64,000 nucleotides of DNA from Paracentrotus lividus (GCA_940671915.1 CALNVZ010003430.1:17666837-17730836), one strand, 5' to 3'; counted from the first letter of the stretch, positions 33,858 through 46,932 are shown. The notes: generated from the sequence alone by a model not told the origin. Numbers and translations are program-made.

Positions 33858-34279
33858 TACCTCTTTTACCGCGTTTACATTGAGACTCGGCTCTCGTGTC
33901 GAATCCATGGGAAGGGTTCGACACTGCAAAGAGTGAATCTGTGATCGTGTTTATACACAACAAAAAAGGCGAGTTCAACACGGCTCCCAGATCATGACCG
34001 GAAGTAAGGGACGTCATTAATGTGTGTTGCGATGTATAGCCAAAGTCCATATCTGACCTCAAGGTCATCTACTTCGACACGGCTTTCTGTTTACACGCAT
34101 AAAAATTGCCGTGTCGAACCCGCCTCCCGGATCGAAACCTACGATTTTGGCGGAGCAAAAAAGGCGTGTCGAACCCGGGTCGCGGATCACACTGATCGCG
34201 TTTACATGGCATAAAATTGCCGTGTCGAGCACGATTGCCGTGTCGAACCCGCGACCCGAGTCACAGTGTAAACGAGGTA
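33858..34279. mobile_element. MITE with repeated GTGTCGAACCCG motifs
   Basis: TACCTC followed by CGTTTACATTGAGACTCGG at left (33858) is mirrored by CCGAGTCACAGTGTAAACG then AGGTA at right (34256-34279). TTGCCGTGTCGAACCCG-type motifs occur at about 34107, 34166 and 34228. Mirrored or degenerate forms lie at 33895 and 33917. No gene. Confidence 0.7.
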
Positions 34280-34289
34280 TTTGAATTGT

Positions 34290-34364
34290 TTAGAGTGGGA
34301 CTCGACGTTTAGCCGGGGGACAAAAAGGGAGAAAGTTGGAAAGAGAGCAAGAGAGAGAGAGAGA

Positions 34365-34404
<40 letters not shown>

Positions 34405-34570
34405 ACTGAGAGATCTTTTAAAACAGGTGTGATATAAAAGGAGATAGATAAGAAGAGAGAAGGGGAGAGGAAAGTGGAAGGGGAGTATAAATGAGAGAGC
34501 TAGAAACAGAAAGAGAAAAGGAAGAGGTTGCGAGAGAGATAAAGAAAGAAAGAGAGAGGAAAAGGGGCTG
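34290..34570. repeat. Purine-rich (GA)n tract
   Basis: GAGAGA runs, especially 34346-34400, with purine-rich flanks. The leucine/serine frames on the other strand are artefacts. Confidence 0.9.
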
Positions 34571-36473
34571 GAGGGAATCATCATTATATTTCATTTGCAC
34601 ATGTATACAGTGGTGGATCCAGGATTTCATGAGGTGTAGGGGGCAATTCCCAATATTTTTGTTTTTGTTTTAAAACATCTAAAATTTGTTTTGTCACGGT
34701 GCGCCGGCTTAAACTGCTCGTAGTGGGGGAGGGTGGGGGTGGTAGGCGTGAACAAAATTATATTTGGTCCTCATTCAAATTTCGACCATGGGGGAAATCC
34801 CTTCCACTCAGGTCGACCTTGTAAGAAAAATCGAAAAACAAAAAAACAAATGAAATTTCCTCATAAAAATCAGCAAAGCATAATTATATGTGTCAATACA
34901 ACATGTTCTAATTCCATTTTATAAGGAGGAAACAATTTTTGAAAATGACATCTGTGCGTGCACCGTATGCATGCATGCGTGAATTATGCTATTGACTTTG
35001 TTAATGAGAATTGGTATATCAAGTGCGCAGTATATAGTTTGATGAAGTTAGAATGTATACAAGCAGAGACCATTTTGATTTCTCCTGAGTAAAACTTTCA
35101 TAGTTTGGATCACAAAATAGGGTTCTTGTGCCAGGACTGTTTTAATACATGAACGGATCGAGTGTGCGGCGTCTTCATAACGGCAACCCATCAAACGTAG
35201 AAGAGAGGTGAGATTTGTTCGTTGTTCGCTTAATAGAAAATTAAACACGCAAATCGTATATGAATTGAGGAAATATTGAGAAGATATAGACAAATATTTG
35301 CATAATTTGTAGTTTATCACAATTATGAGAAGTGCATAATTATAGGAGAAAATAAAATCATATATATATATGGGCTTTATTTGAAGTTCTTCAAGATTCA
35401 AATTTTACATGTTGTACAAAATGTTGACAGATTATGCAGATAAAGTTATACACGAAATGTTATACCAACAAGACAATGCAAATAAAATTCTGGATCGTAA
35501 TATTCGAGTCAAACAGACAAACTCATAGTTTTTTGCCTCTATCTATCCTTAATGAACTATATTATGTAATCAATACTTACGACTTCATATTCTTATCAAA
35601 TATGAGAAATATGCAAAAGTTGAGTGGAGAGAGAGAGAGAGAGAGGAGAGAGGGGGGGGGCAAGCAGATGGACCAGAAGTGTATAATATATAAGAAAGGG
35701 TAATTTCCCTCAAACACAAGTCATGAAATAAAGTATATGATTAAAAAGTTAATCCTTGATTTTGCCATGTACATTTTTTTTTTTTTTATTTTATTTATTT
35801 TTTTATTTTTACTTATTATTTATTTACTTATTTATTTATTTTTTTTGGGGGGGGGAGTAAAAATATTCACGGTGAGGAAGAATCAATATCTGTACTCACT
35901 AAACTACCATTTCCAGAACACACATACCCCCAAAAATATAAAGCCCACTTTACAATTAGGGCAAGATTCTACATATGAATGTTTATAAATTTATTCTTAA
36001 GATTTTTTAAAAAGAGTCTCATCATCAAGGGATAAAGATTGATCAACAGTGATGTTGCTTATGCTTTGTTATTCGAACATTTTTTCTTCTAAACACACAG
36101 ATAAATACTTCCTTTTATTATTTATTTTTTTGTTGTGTCATGCATGGTATCCAAAGACTGACATTGATCTACAGTAAATATGTGTCAAAAAGGTTAATAA
36201 TGTATCGAAAACTTTCAACAAATATTTGATATACACAGACAATTTTAAAACTCAATCGTCCTATTTTTGATGACACCTAATACAGATCAAAGAGCCACGC
36301 TTTCACGTACAAGAAGGGTTTAAAACTAATTTTAAAAAAAAAATTACCCAGAAGCGACCAAGGTTTGTAAAGATGCAATTATCTTGCAGAACTATTAGAT
36401 GGTTCATTAAAATTTCTTTGATATACTTCATCCACTAAATCTCTCGAGCGTGGGTTCCACTTGCTGCAGATAT
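34571..36473. other. Non-coding stretch
   Basis: It starts with GTGGTGGATCCAGGATTTCA, a motif seen at the start of dispersed repeats (compare 36474). It contains a short (GA)n at 35627-35646 and a T-rich tract at 35776-35850. No gene is recognised. Confidence 0.5.
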
Positions 36474-39400
36474 CAGGCGCGTATCCAGGATTTGCACCCC
36501 GGGGGCCCGATGTGAATTTGGCGCCCCTGTGTACTTTTCAAAATATGGCGCCCCCCCCCCCCCCCCCCGTCAGGAAAACATATGCCTACGGCTTAAATGT
36601 ATGTTGAGGGATTTTGAATAATAATTCATTTGAATTTTTTTTTTTTTTTTTTTTTAAATACTTGCCAATGGGAGTTCATGGAGAAGAATTTCTAGGTATA
36701 TGAGGTATTACCGCTATAGATGAAAATACGAAAATTTCTAAATACGAGCGCGAAGCGCGATCAGATTTTTTTTACCTCAACCTTACGATCAGAAAGCAAA
36801 GAATTCTAAGCAATTAGGGGTATCAATTTTGTTTAGCTCTTCATCAGAATATCATATGAACGGGAGCTGTAATTTGTCCATCAAAACGATTTGAAAGCAA
36901 GCCATATAAAATCATGTGAAATTTGTCCATCAAGTAATGAGAAATCAACAAATGTATATTTATGTTTTGTTGTTCAGAATCCTCATAATCTGGTTACAAG
37001 AAAGAAAAAATAGGCGAGCGTGAATAGCGAGCAGAAATTTGATGTATCGGAATGATCTCTGAAAACGTGACATTTTATGCATTCCTCAGGAACACAATGT
37101 AATAACTCTTTGGGAAATGAAGCGAGCGCGAAGCGCGAAAAATTTTGCTCTATGTAATAGAGACCTGAAGTTAGGATCAATTTGGCATCCATAATTTAAA
37201 GACCGTATGTTGCCCAGTAATTTTACATGATTATGAAAGAGAGATGAATATCTATCTATCTAGCTGCTTATCTATCCTTCTGCTTCCCTCCTAAGTTTAA
37301 GTAATTTGCGCCCCAAACGGTAAAGTTTAAGCTCAATTTGGCGCCAACTAATCATTGGCGCCCCCTAAATGTTAGTTTGAATTGGGCCATACATGTATAC
37401 ATGACATGCATGCGTTCCTCAGGAACACAATGTAATAACTCATTGGGAAAAGAAAAGATGCGTGCGTAGCGCGAGCCAAAAATTTTGCTCTGTATATACA
37501 GACCAGGAGGACTTAAAAATTTTGAGACCATATTTCAAATACCAAGTTGTTGCCCCTTAGTTTCAGGTAAATTCGGCACACCTCCCTAAGTTCAAAATAA
37601 AGTTGGAGCCCCTAAGTTTAAGATAAATTGGCATCCCTAAGTCTCAGGTCAATTGGACGCCCCTAATAGGCCCTACGTTTAAGCTCAATTTGGCGCCCCC
37701 TAAGATTTAGGTCAATTTGAAATGCAAAATGAATGTAACGTGATATCAAATAAATTGAAATGTTTGATGGTTAGAATCCCATAATGTAAATTTTGGTAAG
37801 AGGAAGAACACAGGCGAGCGCGAAGCATGAACGGAAGTTTTGATGTATTCAAATGATAAGAAAACAGGACATTTCATGCGTTCCTCAGGAACACAATGTA
37901 ATAATTCATTGGGGAACAAAATGATGCGAGCGCGAAGCGCGAGCGAAAATTTTGGTATGTATAATACAGACCCGGATGCATGAATTTTGAAATTTTGCTC
38001 TATCTATATAGAGACCATATTTAAAAACCTATTTGTTGCCCCCTTAGTTTCAGGTAAATTGCGGCGCCCTTAGTTTCAGATCATTTGGGCGCCCTATAAG
38101 TGTAAGCTCAATTTGGCGCCCTAATTTTACAATCGATTTGACATTGCCTTAACTTCAATTCAGTGCCCCCATAAATTTCAGGTCATCTTGGCGCCCCGTA
38201 CGTGTAAGCTCAATTTGACGCCGCTAATATGTTGAACATAAATTTGAAATGCAAAAAAAAAATAATAATAATATATAAAAAAATAAATAGATAAATAAAA
38301 AATGTAACGTGAAAAAAAGTAAATTTAAATGTTTTGACGGTTAGAATCCCATAATGTAAATTCTCGTTAAAGAGGAAAAACATAGGCGTGTGCGAATAGG
38401 GAACGGAAATTTTGATGCATTCAATGATTAGAAAACAGGTCATTTTACGCGTTCCTCGACACAATGTAATAAATCAATGGGAAAAGATGATGCGAGCGCG
38501 AAGCGCGGCGGAAAATTTTTGCTATGTATATATACAAACCAGGAGGCATAGAATTTTGAAATTTTGCTATTTCTAGATAGAGACCATTTTAAAGACCCCT
38601 TCTGTTTTTTGTTTTTGGGGCCCCTTAGTTTCAGGTAAATAGGATATAGTTGGAGCCACTAAGTTTAAGATAAATTTGGCACCCCTAAGTCTCAGGTCAA
38701 TTCGGCGCCCTACATTTGAGCTCAATCTGGCGTCCTTTACTTTAAGATCGATTTGGCACCCCCTTAACTTCAGGTTAAATCAGCGCCCTTAAGTCTCAAG
38801 TCAATTCAGCGCCCCTTAAGTTTCATATCATTTTTGCGCCCCTACATTTGATCTAAATTTGGCGCCTTACGTTTAAGATCATTTTGGCGCCCTCTAGGTT
38901 TAAGTTCGATTTGGCGCCCTAAATTTAAGGTCAATTTTGCGCCCCTCCTAAATCTAAGGTCGATTTAGCGCCCTTAAGTTTAAGGTCGATTTGGCGCCCC
39001 CATCTAAGTTTCGGGTCAATTTGGCGCCCCCACGTTAAGCTCATTTTGGCACCCCTCTAATCTTAAGTTTGATTTGGCGCCCCCCTAAATTTAAGGTCAA
39101 TTTGGCGCCCCTATGTTTAAGCTCAATTTGGCGCCCCTATGTTTACGCTCAATTTGGCGCCCTTAGTTTAAGGTCCATTCGCACCCTACGTTTATTGGCG
39201 TTGCTATAGTTTTCTGTCGATTTGCGCGCCCCTAATTTTTTTTAAGGGCGCCCCTTCCCCTCCCCCCTTTTTCAATTTGGCGCCCTTACTTAGTTTAAGG
39301 TCGATTCGGCGCCCCTAAGTTTAATATCAATTAGGCCCCCCTCAGCTTCAGGTCAATTTGGCGCCCCATCTAAGTTTCGGCTCAATTTGGCTCCCCCGTA

Positions 39401-40022
39401 GTTTAATGTCGATTTGGCGCCCCCCTGAATTTAAGGTCGATTTGGCGCCCCCTAAATTTAAGGTCGATTTGGCGCCCCTATAAGTTTAAGGTCAATTTGG
39501 TGCCCCTTAGTTTACTGTCGATTTGGCGCGCCCCCTAAATTAAAGGTCGATTTGGCGCCCCTAAATTTAAGGTCGATTTGGCGCCCCTTAGTTTACTGTC
39601 GATTTGGCGCCCCCTAAATTTAAGGTCGATTTGGCGCCCCTATAAGTTTAAGGTCAATTTGCGCCCCTTAGTTTACTGTCGATTTGGCGGCCCCTAATTT
39701 AAGTCGATTTGGCGCCCCCCCTAATTTTAAGGTCGATTTGGCGCCCCCAAGTTTAAGGTCAATTTGGCGCCCCTTAGTTTACTGTCGATTTGGCCGCCCC
39801 CCCCCCCCATTTTTTAAGGGCGCCCCTTCCCCTCTCATTTTTTCCCTTCCTCTCTCTCTCTCTCTCTCTCTCTCTTTTCTTCTTTTTTTTTTTTCTTTTT
39901 TTCCTCTTCCTCTTTTCCCCTTTTTTCCCTTTCTCTTTTTTTCTCCTTTTTTCTTCTTTCTTTTTTTTTCTTCCTTTTTCTCCCTTTTTCTTCCTCTTTT
40001 CGGCCCCCCCAGAATACGCATG
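36474..40022. repeat. 3.5 kb degenerate array of GGCGCCCC-containing units
   Basis: Units of about 27-30 bp on the theme TTTGGCGCCCC-TAAGTTTAAGGTCGA are packed from about 38600 to 39800 and are looser upstream. Interleaved upstream are larger units with GCGAGCGCGAAGCGCGAG (about 36745, 37121, 37458, 37817, 37922, 38494) and GCGTTCCTCAGGAACACAATG (37080, 37411, 37878, 38449). The left edge GGCGCGTATCCAGGATT and right edge CCAGAATACGCATGG look like weak inverted ends. No frame through it has a domain. Confidence 0.8.
39826..40005. repeat. Pyrimidine tract
   Basis: Almost pure C/T, including CTCTCTCTCTCTCTCTCTCT at about 39851. Lys/Glu/Arg-rich frames on the minus strand are artefacts. Confidence 0.95.
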
Positions 40023-40592
40023 GATATATAGTGTGATTCACATTGCTGTGATCTGCGCAATATGATTTCAACAATAATTCAAACTCGTCTTACTCCTCTT
40101 TAATATAATGAACTTAATATCTAATAATTTTTGCTTTCACGGATAAAAAGGATAAAATTTCTGGAAGCACGTGTATACCCCACCCCTTCACCCATTTCAC
40201 TGCAGAAAAGTCCTCTCAAATTTCTAATGAGGCTTGATAGAACTTGGAAGAAGGAAGAGACAACTTTACTGGCAGGATCATTATCAAGTCCGTAGTTCGA
40301 CAATACAGAGGGATGAAAACTAATATCAAACAATTGACACTGGTTTCAATTCATGTTTCATATTGTTCTTTTTTGTGTTGTATTTTTTTCCGAATCTTAT
40401 CATGTTAAATTTTAAAAATCAGATGTTCTTGAAAAAAACTCTCATTAGTTGGAAAAGAACTTTGAGGTAAAATGATCACCCTCTTGTTTTCCCCTCTTCA
40501 TTTAAACTTCCCCCTTTTATCTTATTATTATTATTATTATTATTATTATATTGATTTGTTGTCATTTTACTTGTAGTTGATATCCCATAAAT
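40023..40592. other. 5' flank of the TRIM-like locus
   Basis: Contains an (ATT)n run at about 40522-40550 and, just before the coding start, TCATTTTACTTGTAG at about 40562-40576, a good splice acceptor. A 5' untranslated exon upstream is therefore likely. Confidence 0.45.
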
Positions 40593-42466
40593 ATGGCGTC
40601 TAAACTCACTACTACAGAAGAAACGTGTCAAGGAGAGGACTGCGAGGCCATCACAGATCTGACTTACAATGTTACAGAGGAGAAGAGGCTCTGTAATGCC
40701 TGCGCTTCGAAACGCTAAAAAAGGATGCATCGGAAGCAAGAAAAGTGGGACCCCAATCTTTACTGCGAGGACCATGGTAAAAGATATTGAGTTGTATTGT
40801 AAAACTCACGGTGTAGCCTTGTGTTATTCATGTGCTTAATAGACCACTACAAGAAGGTGTGCGTGCGACAGGACATAGGAAAAGCAATCATGGAAAACAA
40901 GGCAAAATTGAACGGTTTGAAAGAAAAAGCGATGGAAAGTTAGAGTCATTTCGAAAGTACGGAGATCAGATTCGTCAGTGTAAGCGAGACACTGACAAAC
41001 ATCTACAAACTGTTAGAAATGAAGTTGATTCGGTAATCAATGAGGCGATCAAAAAGGACGAATAAGAGAAGAGGAAGATGCTGCAAAAATCAACCAGGAA
41101 GTTGATGCGGAGAACGAAAAACTCCAGGAAGAGATTCAAAGATGGAAGAGAAAATTGAAGCGAACAATATGGAGAGAGAGGAGCGCCTTGAAGTTATCCA
41201 TACCAATGCAGAGAAGAGACGGGAACCCATAATCAACAAGCAACGCGATCTCTACAGTGACATCCAAAACATCGCCGACGTGACTGAGAGCAAGATTGGT
41301 GAGTCAGAGAAATACTGGAGACATGACATGAAATCGACTGAGAATACCGTACAGGCACTCACGACTGCCCTAACGGATGACAGAAGCGTGGTCAAAGACG
41401 GACACCATGTGACAGTATCAGCTACTAAAGAACTAAAGAAGCAATTTGATGAGGATCCACGTGGGGTGAAACACATCACTCGTACTGTGTCAGATGTAAG
41501 GTTTATAACGGTGTTGGAAGGGAGAAATATAACGGGAGGATTGGCGGGTATGATGGGGAGTGGAAGCTCATTGATACAATCAATGTCAAGGGTGAAATAG
41601 AACACCCCGTCATTGCAGGATGCATAGATGATCATGAAGTGATGATCAACGATTTATAGACATGTTAGATGATAATGTAGAACTCGGGGTAGAACTACCC
41701 ACATTTGTTCTAGACACAAGAACTAAAATTACCAGAGATTGATAACCACAGATAGATCACGTATTATGTCTTGTGTATTGCTGAATGATGGCAAGGTAGC
41801 AGCGCATAATTGCCTAGGCATAAAGATCGCTCAGGGGATAGTTTACATAGATGCATCAGTGTGTATGACAGAAAGTGGAATCTAATCAATGACGTCACGA
41901 TACCAAGAAACACCACAGATGATGACACATGGTTTCAAGTTGCTGCTAGTCAGGATGGGATGATCATTGCTGCTGAGACGGGTCAGACAAAGATCTTCGT
42001 AATCAACCCAGCTGATGGCAAGATTATCAATACCATCACGGGTAAAGAGGATATAATGATGCGCGGTGTGCTGTCAACAGGTGACATCATCGCCCAACCT
42101 GTGCATGACGAAGTGCTGTTCATCAACATGGCTGGAGACCTACAGAGTGCTCACAGGGAAATCCACCTCGCTCGTGGTAAGGAATTCTTGATTGTCTGCA
42201 TCGATCCTTTAACAGACGACATCTATGCCTATGATATCACGCATGGTGGTGTATGCAAGATGTGTGTGATTGATCAGGTGATGATTGGGGGTGATGTGAA
42301 GAAGAGAGCTAGAGTAGCATCTTTCCCTTATTCGACCAGACTGACGAAGGAAGAGGATAAGGCGAGTCACCTTGTAGATTCTCGCGCCATGATAACTCCA
42401 TCGGGAAAACTGATAGCGTACGATGGAGAGAGCATTCTCTTATTCAAAAAATTATTCAGGTTCTAA
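40593..42466 (+). pseudogene. TRIM-like B-box/coiled-coil/propeller protein, frameshifted
   Basis: Starts MASKLTTTEETCQGEDCEAI, a cysteine-rich B-box-1-like segment with CNAC. B-box 2 follows: YCEDHGK, then DIELYCKTHGVALCYSC and IDHYKK (Cys/His spacing as in TRIM proteins). A charged coiled coil comes next (REEEDAAKINQEV, LQEEIQ, MEREERLEVIHTNAEKRR), then a C-terminal repeat region of propeller type (WKLIDTINVKGE, WNLINDVTIP, GQTKIFVINPADGKI, GKLIAYDGESILLFKKLF) ending at 42464-42466. The frame is broken repeatedly: an in-frame stop at 40716, shifts near 40782, 40837, 40935, 41060, 41140 and 41550, and stops near 41660-41745. Several breaks are one-base changes in A or T runs. It is either a young pseudogene or indel-rich sequence of a live gene. 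TRIM proteins of this build often act as E3 ligases, but no RING is seen. Confidence 0.7.
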
Positions 42467-42665
42467 ACCCATTTCTTTGTATCACTGGGGTGTTGTTTAA
42501 CTTAAAGAAGGTACATATTTCCTTCTTGCATTTTTCTCTTTTTTGTTGTTACATCTGTTCAGATCATAATTCATTCGTTAACCAATAACATTATTCGTTT
42601 TAACTTGTCCCTGGACGAATCTCCCATTTAATTGACCATTTTCAGTTGTCTGAACATAATTATGA

Positions 42666-43060
42666 CTAGTTTCCATTAATAAGGTCAAGCCTAGCAACCA
42701 GACATATACGCATTCTGACTGACTTAGATGCATAGAATGGTGTATCCCTTTGCTCTCCTTTGGGTGATCCTTTCCATTCTGTTCTACCCTGGGCTAGTTC
42801 TTCAGCCTCTTGTAAGGGGAGTCTCGGGTCACTTCTGACTTGATCTCTCCATCTTGAAGGGGGACGTCCTGTTGGTATCCTCCTTGTAAAGTCACATCGG
42901 TAGGCCTGGAGTGGTAAACGATAGTGTTGCATACGGCAGATGTGGCCGAACCATCTCAGGCTTCTTTTTGCAGCTTCCTCAAGGATCGTGTTCAGGATAA
43001 TGTAGGTTCCTCCTGATATCATCGTTCCTTATTCTGCGAAAGCACATGTATGGGCCTTCC
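42666..43060 (-). pseudogene. LINE ORF2 C-terminal fragment
   Basis: Minus-strand frame with RIRNDDIRR, a frameshift, then KRSLRWFGHICRMQ, TGRPPSRWRDQVRSD and EAEELAQGRTEWK. This is the conserved C-terminal tail (LRWFGH...GRP..RW.D...LA..R..W) of RTE/BovB- and related LINE polymerases. It is a different family from the fragment at 3355-4375. 5' truncated. Confidence 0.75.
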
Positions 43061-44700
43061 CATTTTAATTGGGTGCATCACAGACTTAGATGGTCTGTCA
43101 AGACAATGGCTAAAATTTGAGGAAACCGTCTGGATCACAGAAGTCTGTCGGTAGAAGTGGATCACTCCAATAATGACACAGTGCTGGACCAAACAGTCTT
43201 TCCATCCAGGTTAAATTTCAGCAGGAGACAATGGATCACCCGAATAGGATCCAAACATTTCATACAAAGACAGATCAAAATTCTGAAGACAAGTTTGCGG
43301 GAGGCATCAGAGACATTATCTCAGTGATAGATGATGCACTGGCGCTATGACCTGGCTCTTTGAACGGGAACTGCCAATTTAGCTGCAAAATGTCATAGAA
43401 GACGAAGTTGGCTGCCTTAACATCTTTCTTATCGGGGTTACTATACAGAATTATGTTAATAATGGTCGTCCAAGCTTTAGAGTTATTCAACTCAAATTTA
43501 GGGTAGACAATGGAATATTCAATGTGTACATTGTATATATTTTTTGTTTTGGGTTTGGAATATTCTCATTATTATGGTTTGAGTGTCGTATAGCTGTGTG
43601 ATGAAAAGCACATGGACCTTTCCATTTTAATTGGGTGCATCGGTATCTGTGAAAAAGAGTTCATGTTTTAATTAGGTCCTATAGCCCCGGATTATTTATA
43701 CTCCAAGCGGCAAACAAAATGTTCAATGTTAAGTGTATTATATTTGTATGAAGAAAGGGGGAAATAAGATAAAATTCATGTTAACTGTACATATTTTACC
43801 ACACATCTGATATTTGGGAGGGATGTATATTAAGTCCCCGTGTCACTTGGGGAGATGCAGTGCGTTGCGTTAAGTTGACATTTTCAAATCAGGTTGAACA
43901 CAGGCCGGGAGGGTTATACAATGTTTACAAAGGCTTCTCAGAGTTTATTTTCACCTCTCGGAAACGGTTCGAAACCTATCCCAGCTCTTTGCAACTTAAG
44001 GTACCCTAGCGTAATGTTAACCCAAAATGATAATTTTGTGCAACCTTTCAGAACTCCCCAAATGACATGACGCGTATATTACATATTTCCTGCCTGTTAT
44101 TGATTGAATAGATACTTTGAATAGAACTTTGGAACTGCATAATTTGTTTTCTTCTTCTTGAAACTTGTTCTGGTCGTTATTTTAAATCACAAGTTTAATC
44201 TGATTCGAAATACCTGGAGATCGATAGACATTTATTACTTGGAGTACCAAAATGTTCATTTTCGAATAGAATGGCAAATCAACGCGCATGCGCCATTTTA
44301 CACAATGATACATGTAGAGGCGCCATTTAAAATTAAATATAAAAGTTTCTGTCGACAACAAAAGTGTTTCTGTCTGTTTATTTGCGTTACAAATGTTACA
44401 CATGATACGTTCATTCTGTTTAAATCTTAATAATTGTATTTTACTTATGCCTTGCGATTCTAGCAATAATTTCGGGAACTTAAACTTAAACTTAATTACC
44501 ATGTAGTACATGCCACATCATGTTTGATTAACATGTGTGATTGTTAGATGACAGAGGAGAAAGACAATAAAAACTGGGGGAAATAAAAAACAGGACCAGA
44601 AATATATTGCTATGAGGAAAAGAGTGAATACTGATAAGAGGGGACAAGACATAATTAACGGATAACGTTGAACTAAGGGAGAGAGGGAGATGATAGGGAG
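43041..44700. other. Non-coding stretch with a short direct repeat
   Basis: CCCATTTTAATTGGGTGCATC near 43061 recurs as TCCATTTTAATTGGGTGCATC broken near 43621, each preceded by GCACATG. About 44478-44496 has (TTAAAC)n resembling a retroposon tail. No gene is recognised. Confidence 0.5.
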
Positions 44701-44704
44701 ATAA

Positions 44705-44709
<5 letters not shown>

Positions 44710-44752
<43 letters not shown>

Positions 44753-44924
44753 GGGTGGGACGGTTAGAAGGAGCTAGTTATATAAGAGAGAAGCAACGAA
44801 AGGCTAATTAACGTTGAGATATAGAGGGGGGAATGAACACGTGGCATGAAAAAAAAACCCGATATTCAAATATGGAATAGAGAACGAGAGATATAGATGA
44901 GAGAAAGAAAGAGAGAGAGAGAGG

Positions 44925-44972
<48 letters not shown>
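44710..44972. repeat. Two (GA)n tracts
   Basis: 44711-44751 and 44912-44971 are nearly pure GA dinucleotide runs separated by about 160 bp. Confidence 0.95.
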
Positions 44973-44974
<2 letters not shown>

Positions 44975-45614
44975 GCAGAATACAGTACAGAGCAGAGAAG
45001 GGGTATAATCTAGGAAGGGTGAGCTGAAGTTATGATAAGAGCGGAAACGAAAAACAAATTTATATCTTATATATTACGTTTAGAGATGGAGAGGACAAGA
45101 TGAAAGAGAAATGGATAGACTAAAATTCAATTTTTGTGGGATGGAGAAAGAGATGGCTTCACTATTCCAAACGTACAATAATATGACAGCATTAAGGCCC
45201 GTTCGGAAGGAGAAAATTTCCATTTCGAAACTCCCAATTTCGAGTGTTTTGGAAGGAAATATGCTTACATGTATACTCTCCGGGTAAAACCGATTAAAAT
45301 TGGTATTGTTATATTACGTAGCTTATAAGTTTCTTTTGGACGTGTAATTTGGCTATTTTATGTATCGGTCCAGCTGGGACCTTACTGAAGTTGTTCTTCA
45401 CTACCTGAAAACTTGCCAAATGTTTGCCAGATGTAGCAACAATTAATGGACGCACTATGGATTCTATGTATGATAGCTCATTTGTCAGTAACAGATTGAT
45501 TGAATACCTTGTTTCCACTTCCCCAGGAATGACTATCAATTTGAATATACTTTGTAAACTGTTCTATACGGGTTTCATTTTTAGGAACATACTGTATGAC
45601 AGATGGAAAATTGC

Positions 45615-46010
45615 CAATTGGTCTTAACCCACTTTGACTAATGATCGTTTAGCCTCATCTCACATGGTCTAATTTCATTTCGTCTACAACCAGTTTGTCT
45701 AATTACCTTCAGGTCTAAATGTCACTTCACCGATTTAACATTTTGTCTAAATCCCATTTGTTCTAATGCCCATTTCATCTAATGTCCAATCGGTCTATTA
45801 CCATTTGGTCGATTTCTGTAACTGACTAGAAATATACCAAATATTCATTTGGGAATTAAGACAAAAAAGGTAATTAGACCATTTGAATCGGCAAATAAAA
45901 CCAAGTGGTCATTAGACCAAGTGAGAGTTAGACCAAGTATGTAATAGACCAAATGGAAGTTAGACCAAACTGTTAGTAGACCATATGGGTTTAGCCACCT
46001 ACTGTTAGAA
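45615..46010. repeat. Mirror array of TTGGTCTAA / TTAGACCAA motifs
   Basis: The left half (45615-45815) repeats TTGGTCTAATxxCCAT-type units on the plus strand roughly every 15-25 bp. The right half (45870-46010) carries the inverted form ATTAGACCAA at similar spacing. The centre (about 45815-45870) lacks the motif. The arrangement is a long imperfect hairpin, possibly an inverted-repeat transposon made of short tandem units. Confidence 0.75.
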
Positions 46011-46932
46011 CAAGTGAATATACATTGTGTAAGCCTGACAGATTTGGTTCAAATTCCACATAACTCAGAATAAACAAGTATGCTACATGTGTAGTATTTC
46101 ATTATAACCCTCAAAGGGTTTTAATTCAGCTCTGCTGACCTATTCATATAAATCAATATTAGTATACCACAATATAATACACAATAATTGCATACCAGAA
46201 TAACTAAATCAATTTATACATTTAAAACAATGTTTCACCACATTTGAAATGCTACCGTGTTGTATCTGTTAGTAACACTAATAAACTACACACATAGTTA
46301 TCATAGGGCACACTTGTATTTCTTGTGTATTTGATTGTTTCTTGTTGCATTGGAGGTAAGGGAAAGTGAATTTCATTTCTGAACGTTTACAAAAATAAAG
46401 GTGAATCATCATCACATGATATTCACAAATAGAGCCTCTTATTTCTATGTAGATTCCTTTGATAATTTACAGTTTCATAATCATCTATACATACATGTAC
46501 TTTGTAATCAATATCCTAGTTCAAAGTATTGCATTTTTGTTTTTTGTCGTTTGGATAGGACTATAAGCCCAGAGTCTGCATAATGAATCATGATACTTAA
46601 CAAGAAACCATCTAGATTAATACTTCCCTACACTGTCAAAAGGAAGCAAGTGACATACATGTATCTAAGAAATTTGAGTCATGGTTGTTTTTATATTTTA
46701 CCTTGCAAGTTGCATGCTCTTCTTGCTAACCAATTTTGTCATATTTGTTTCTTGCTTTCCTATAGAGTACGGCAGAATAACCATTCTTATCCATCCACGT
46801 CATTCACAACACCAAGAAGGTGTAACATTGAAAAATATGTTTTACATCCATCAAGTATACTGTGTCTGCAAGCGACTTATAGTTATAAAGGGGCTACTAA
46901 GAAAAACACCTACATGTAAGCTTTGTGTCTTA
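46011..46932. other. Non-coding stretch
   Basis: AT-rich; frames of about 100 codons around 46590-46956 show no domain, codon structure or splice support. Nothing recognised. Confidence 0.4.

Noticed and set aside
33790-34068. 92-codon minus-strand frame
   Set aside because: It lies almost wholly in the MITE at 33858-34279 and has no domain.
39684-40074. Leu/Phe/Ser-rich and Lys/Glu/Arg-rich frames over 90 codons
   Set aside because: They cover the GGCGCCCC array end and a C/T tract; low-complexity artefacts on both strands.
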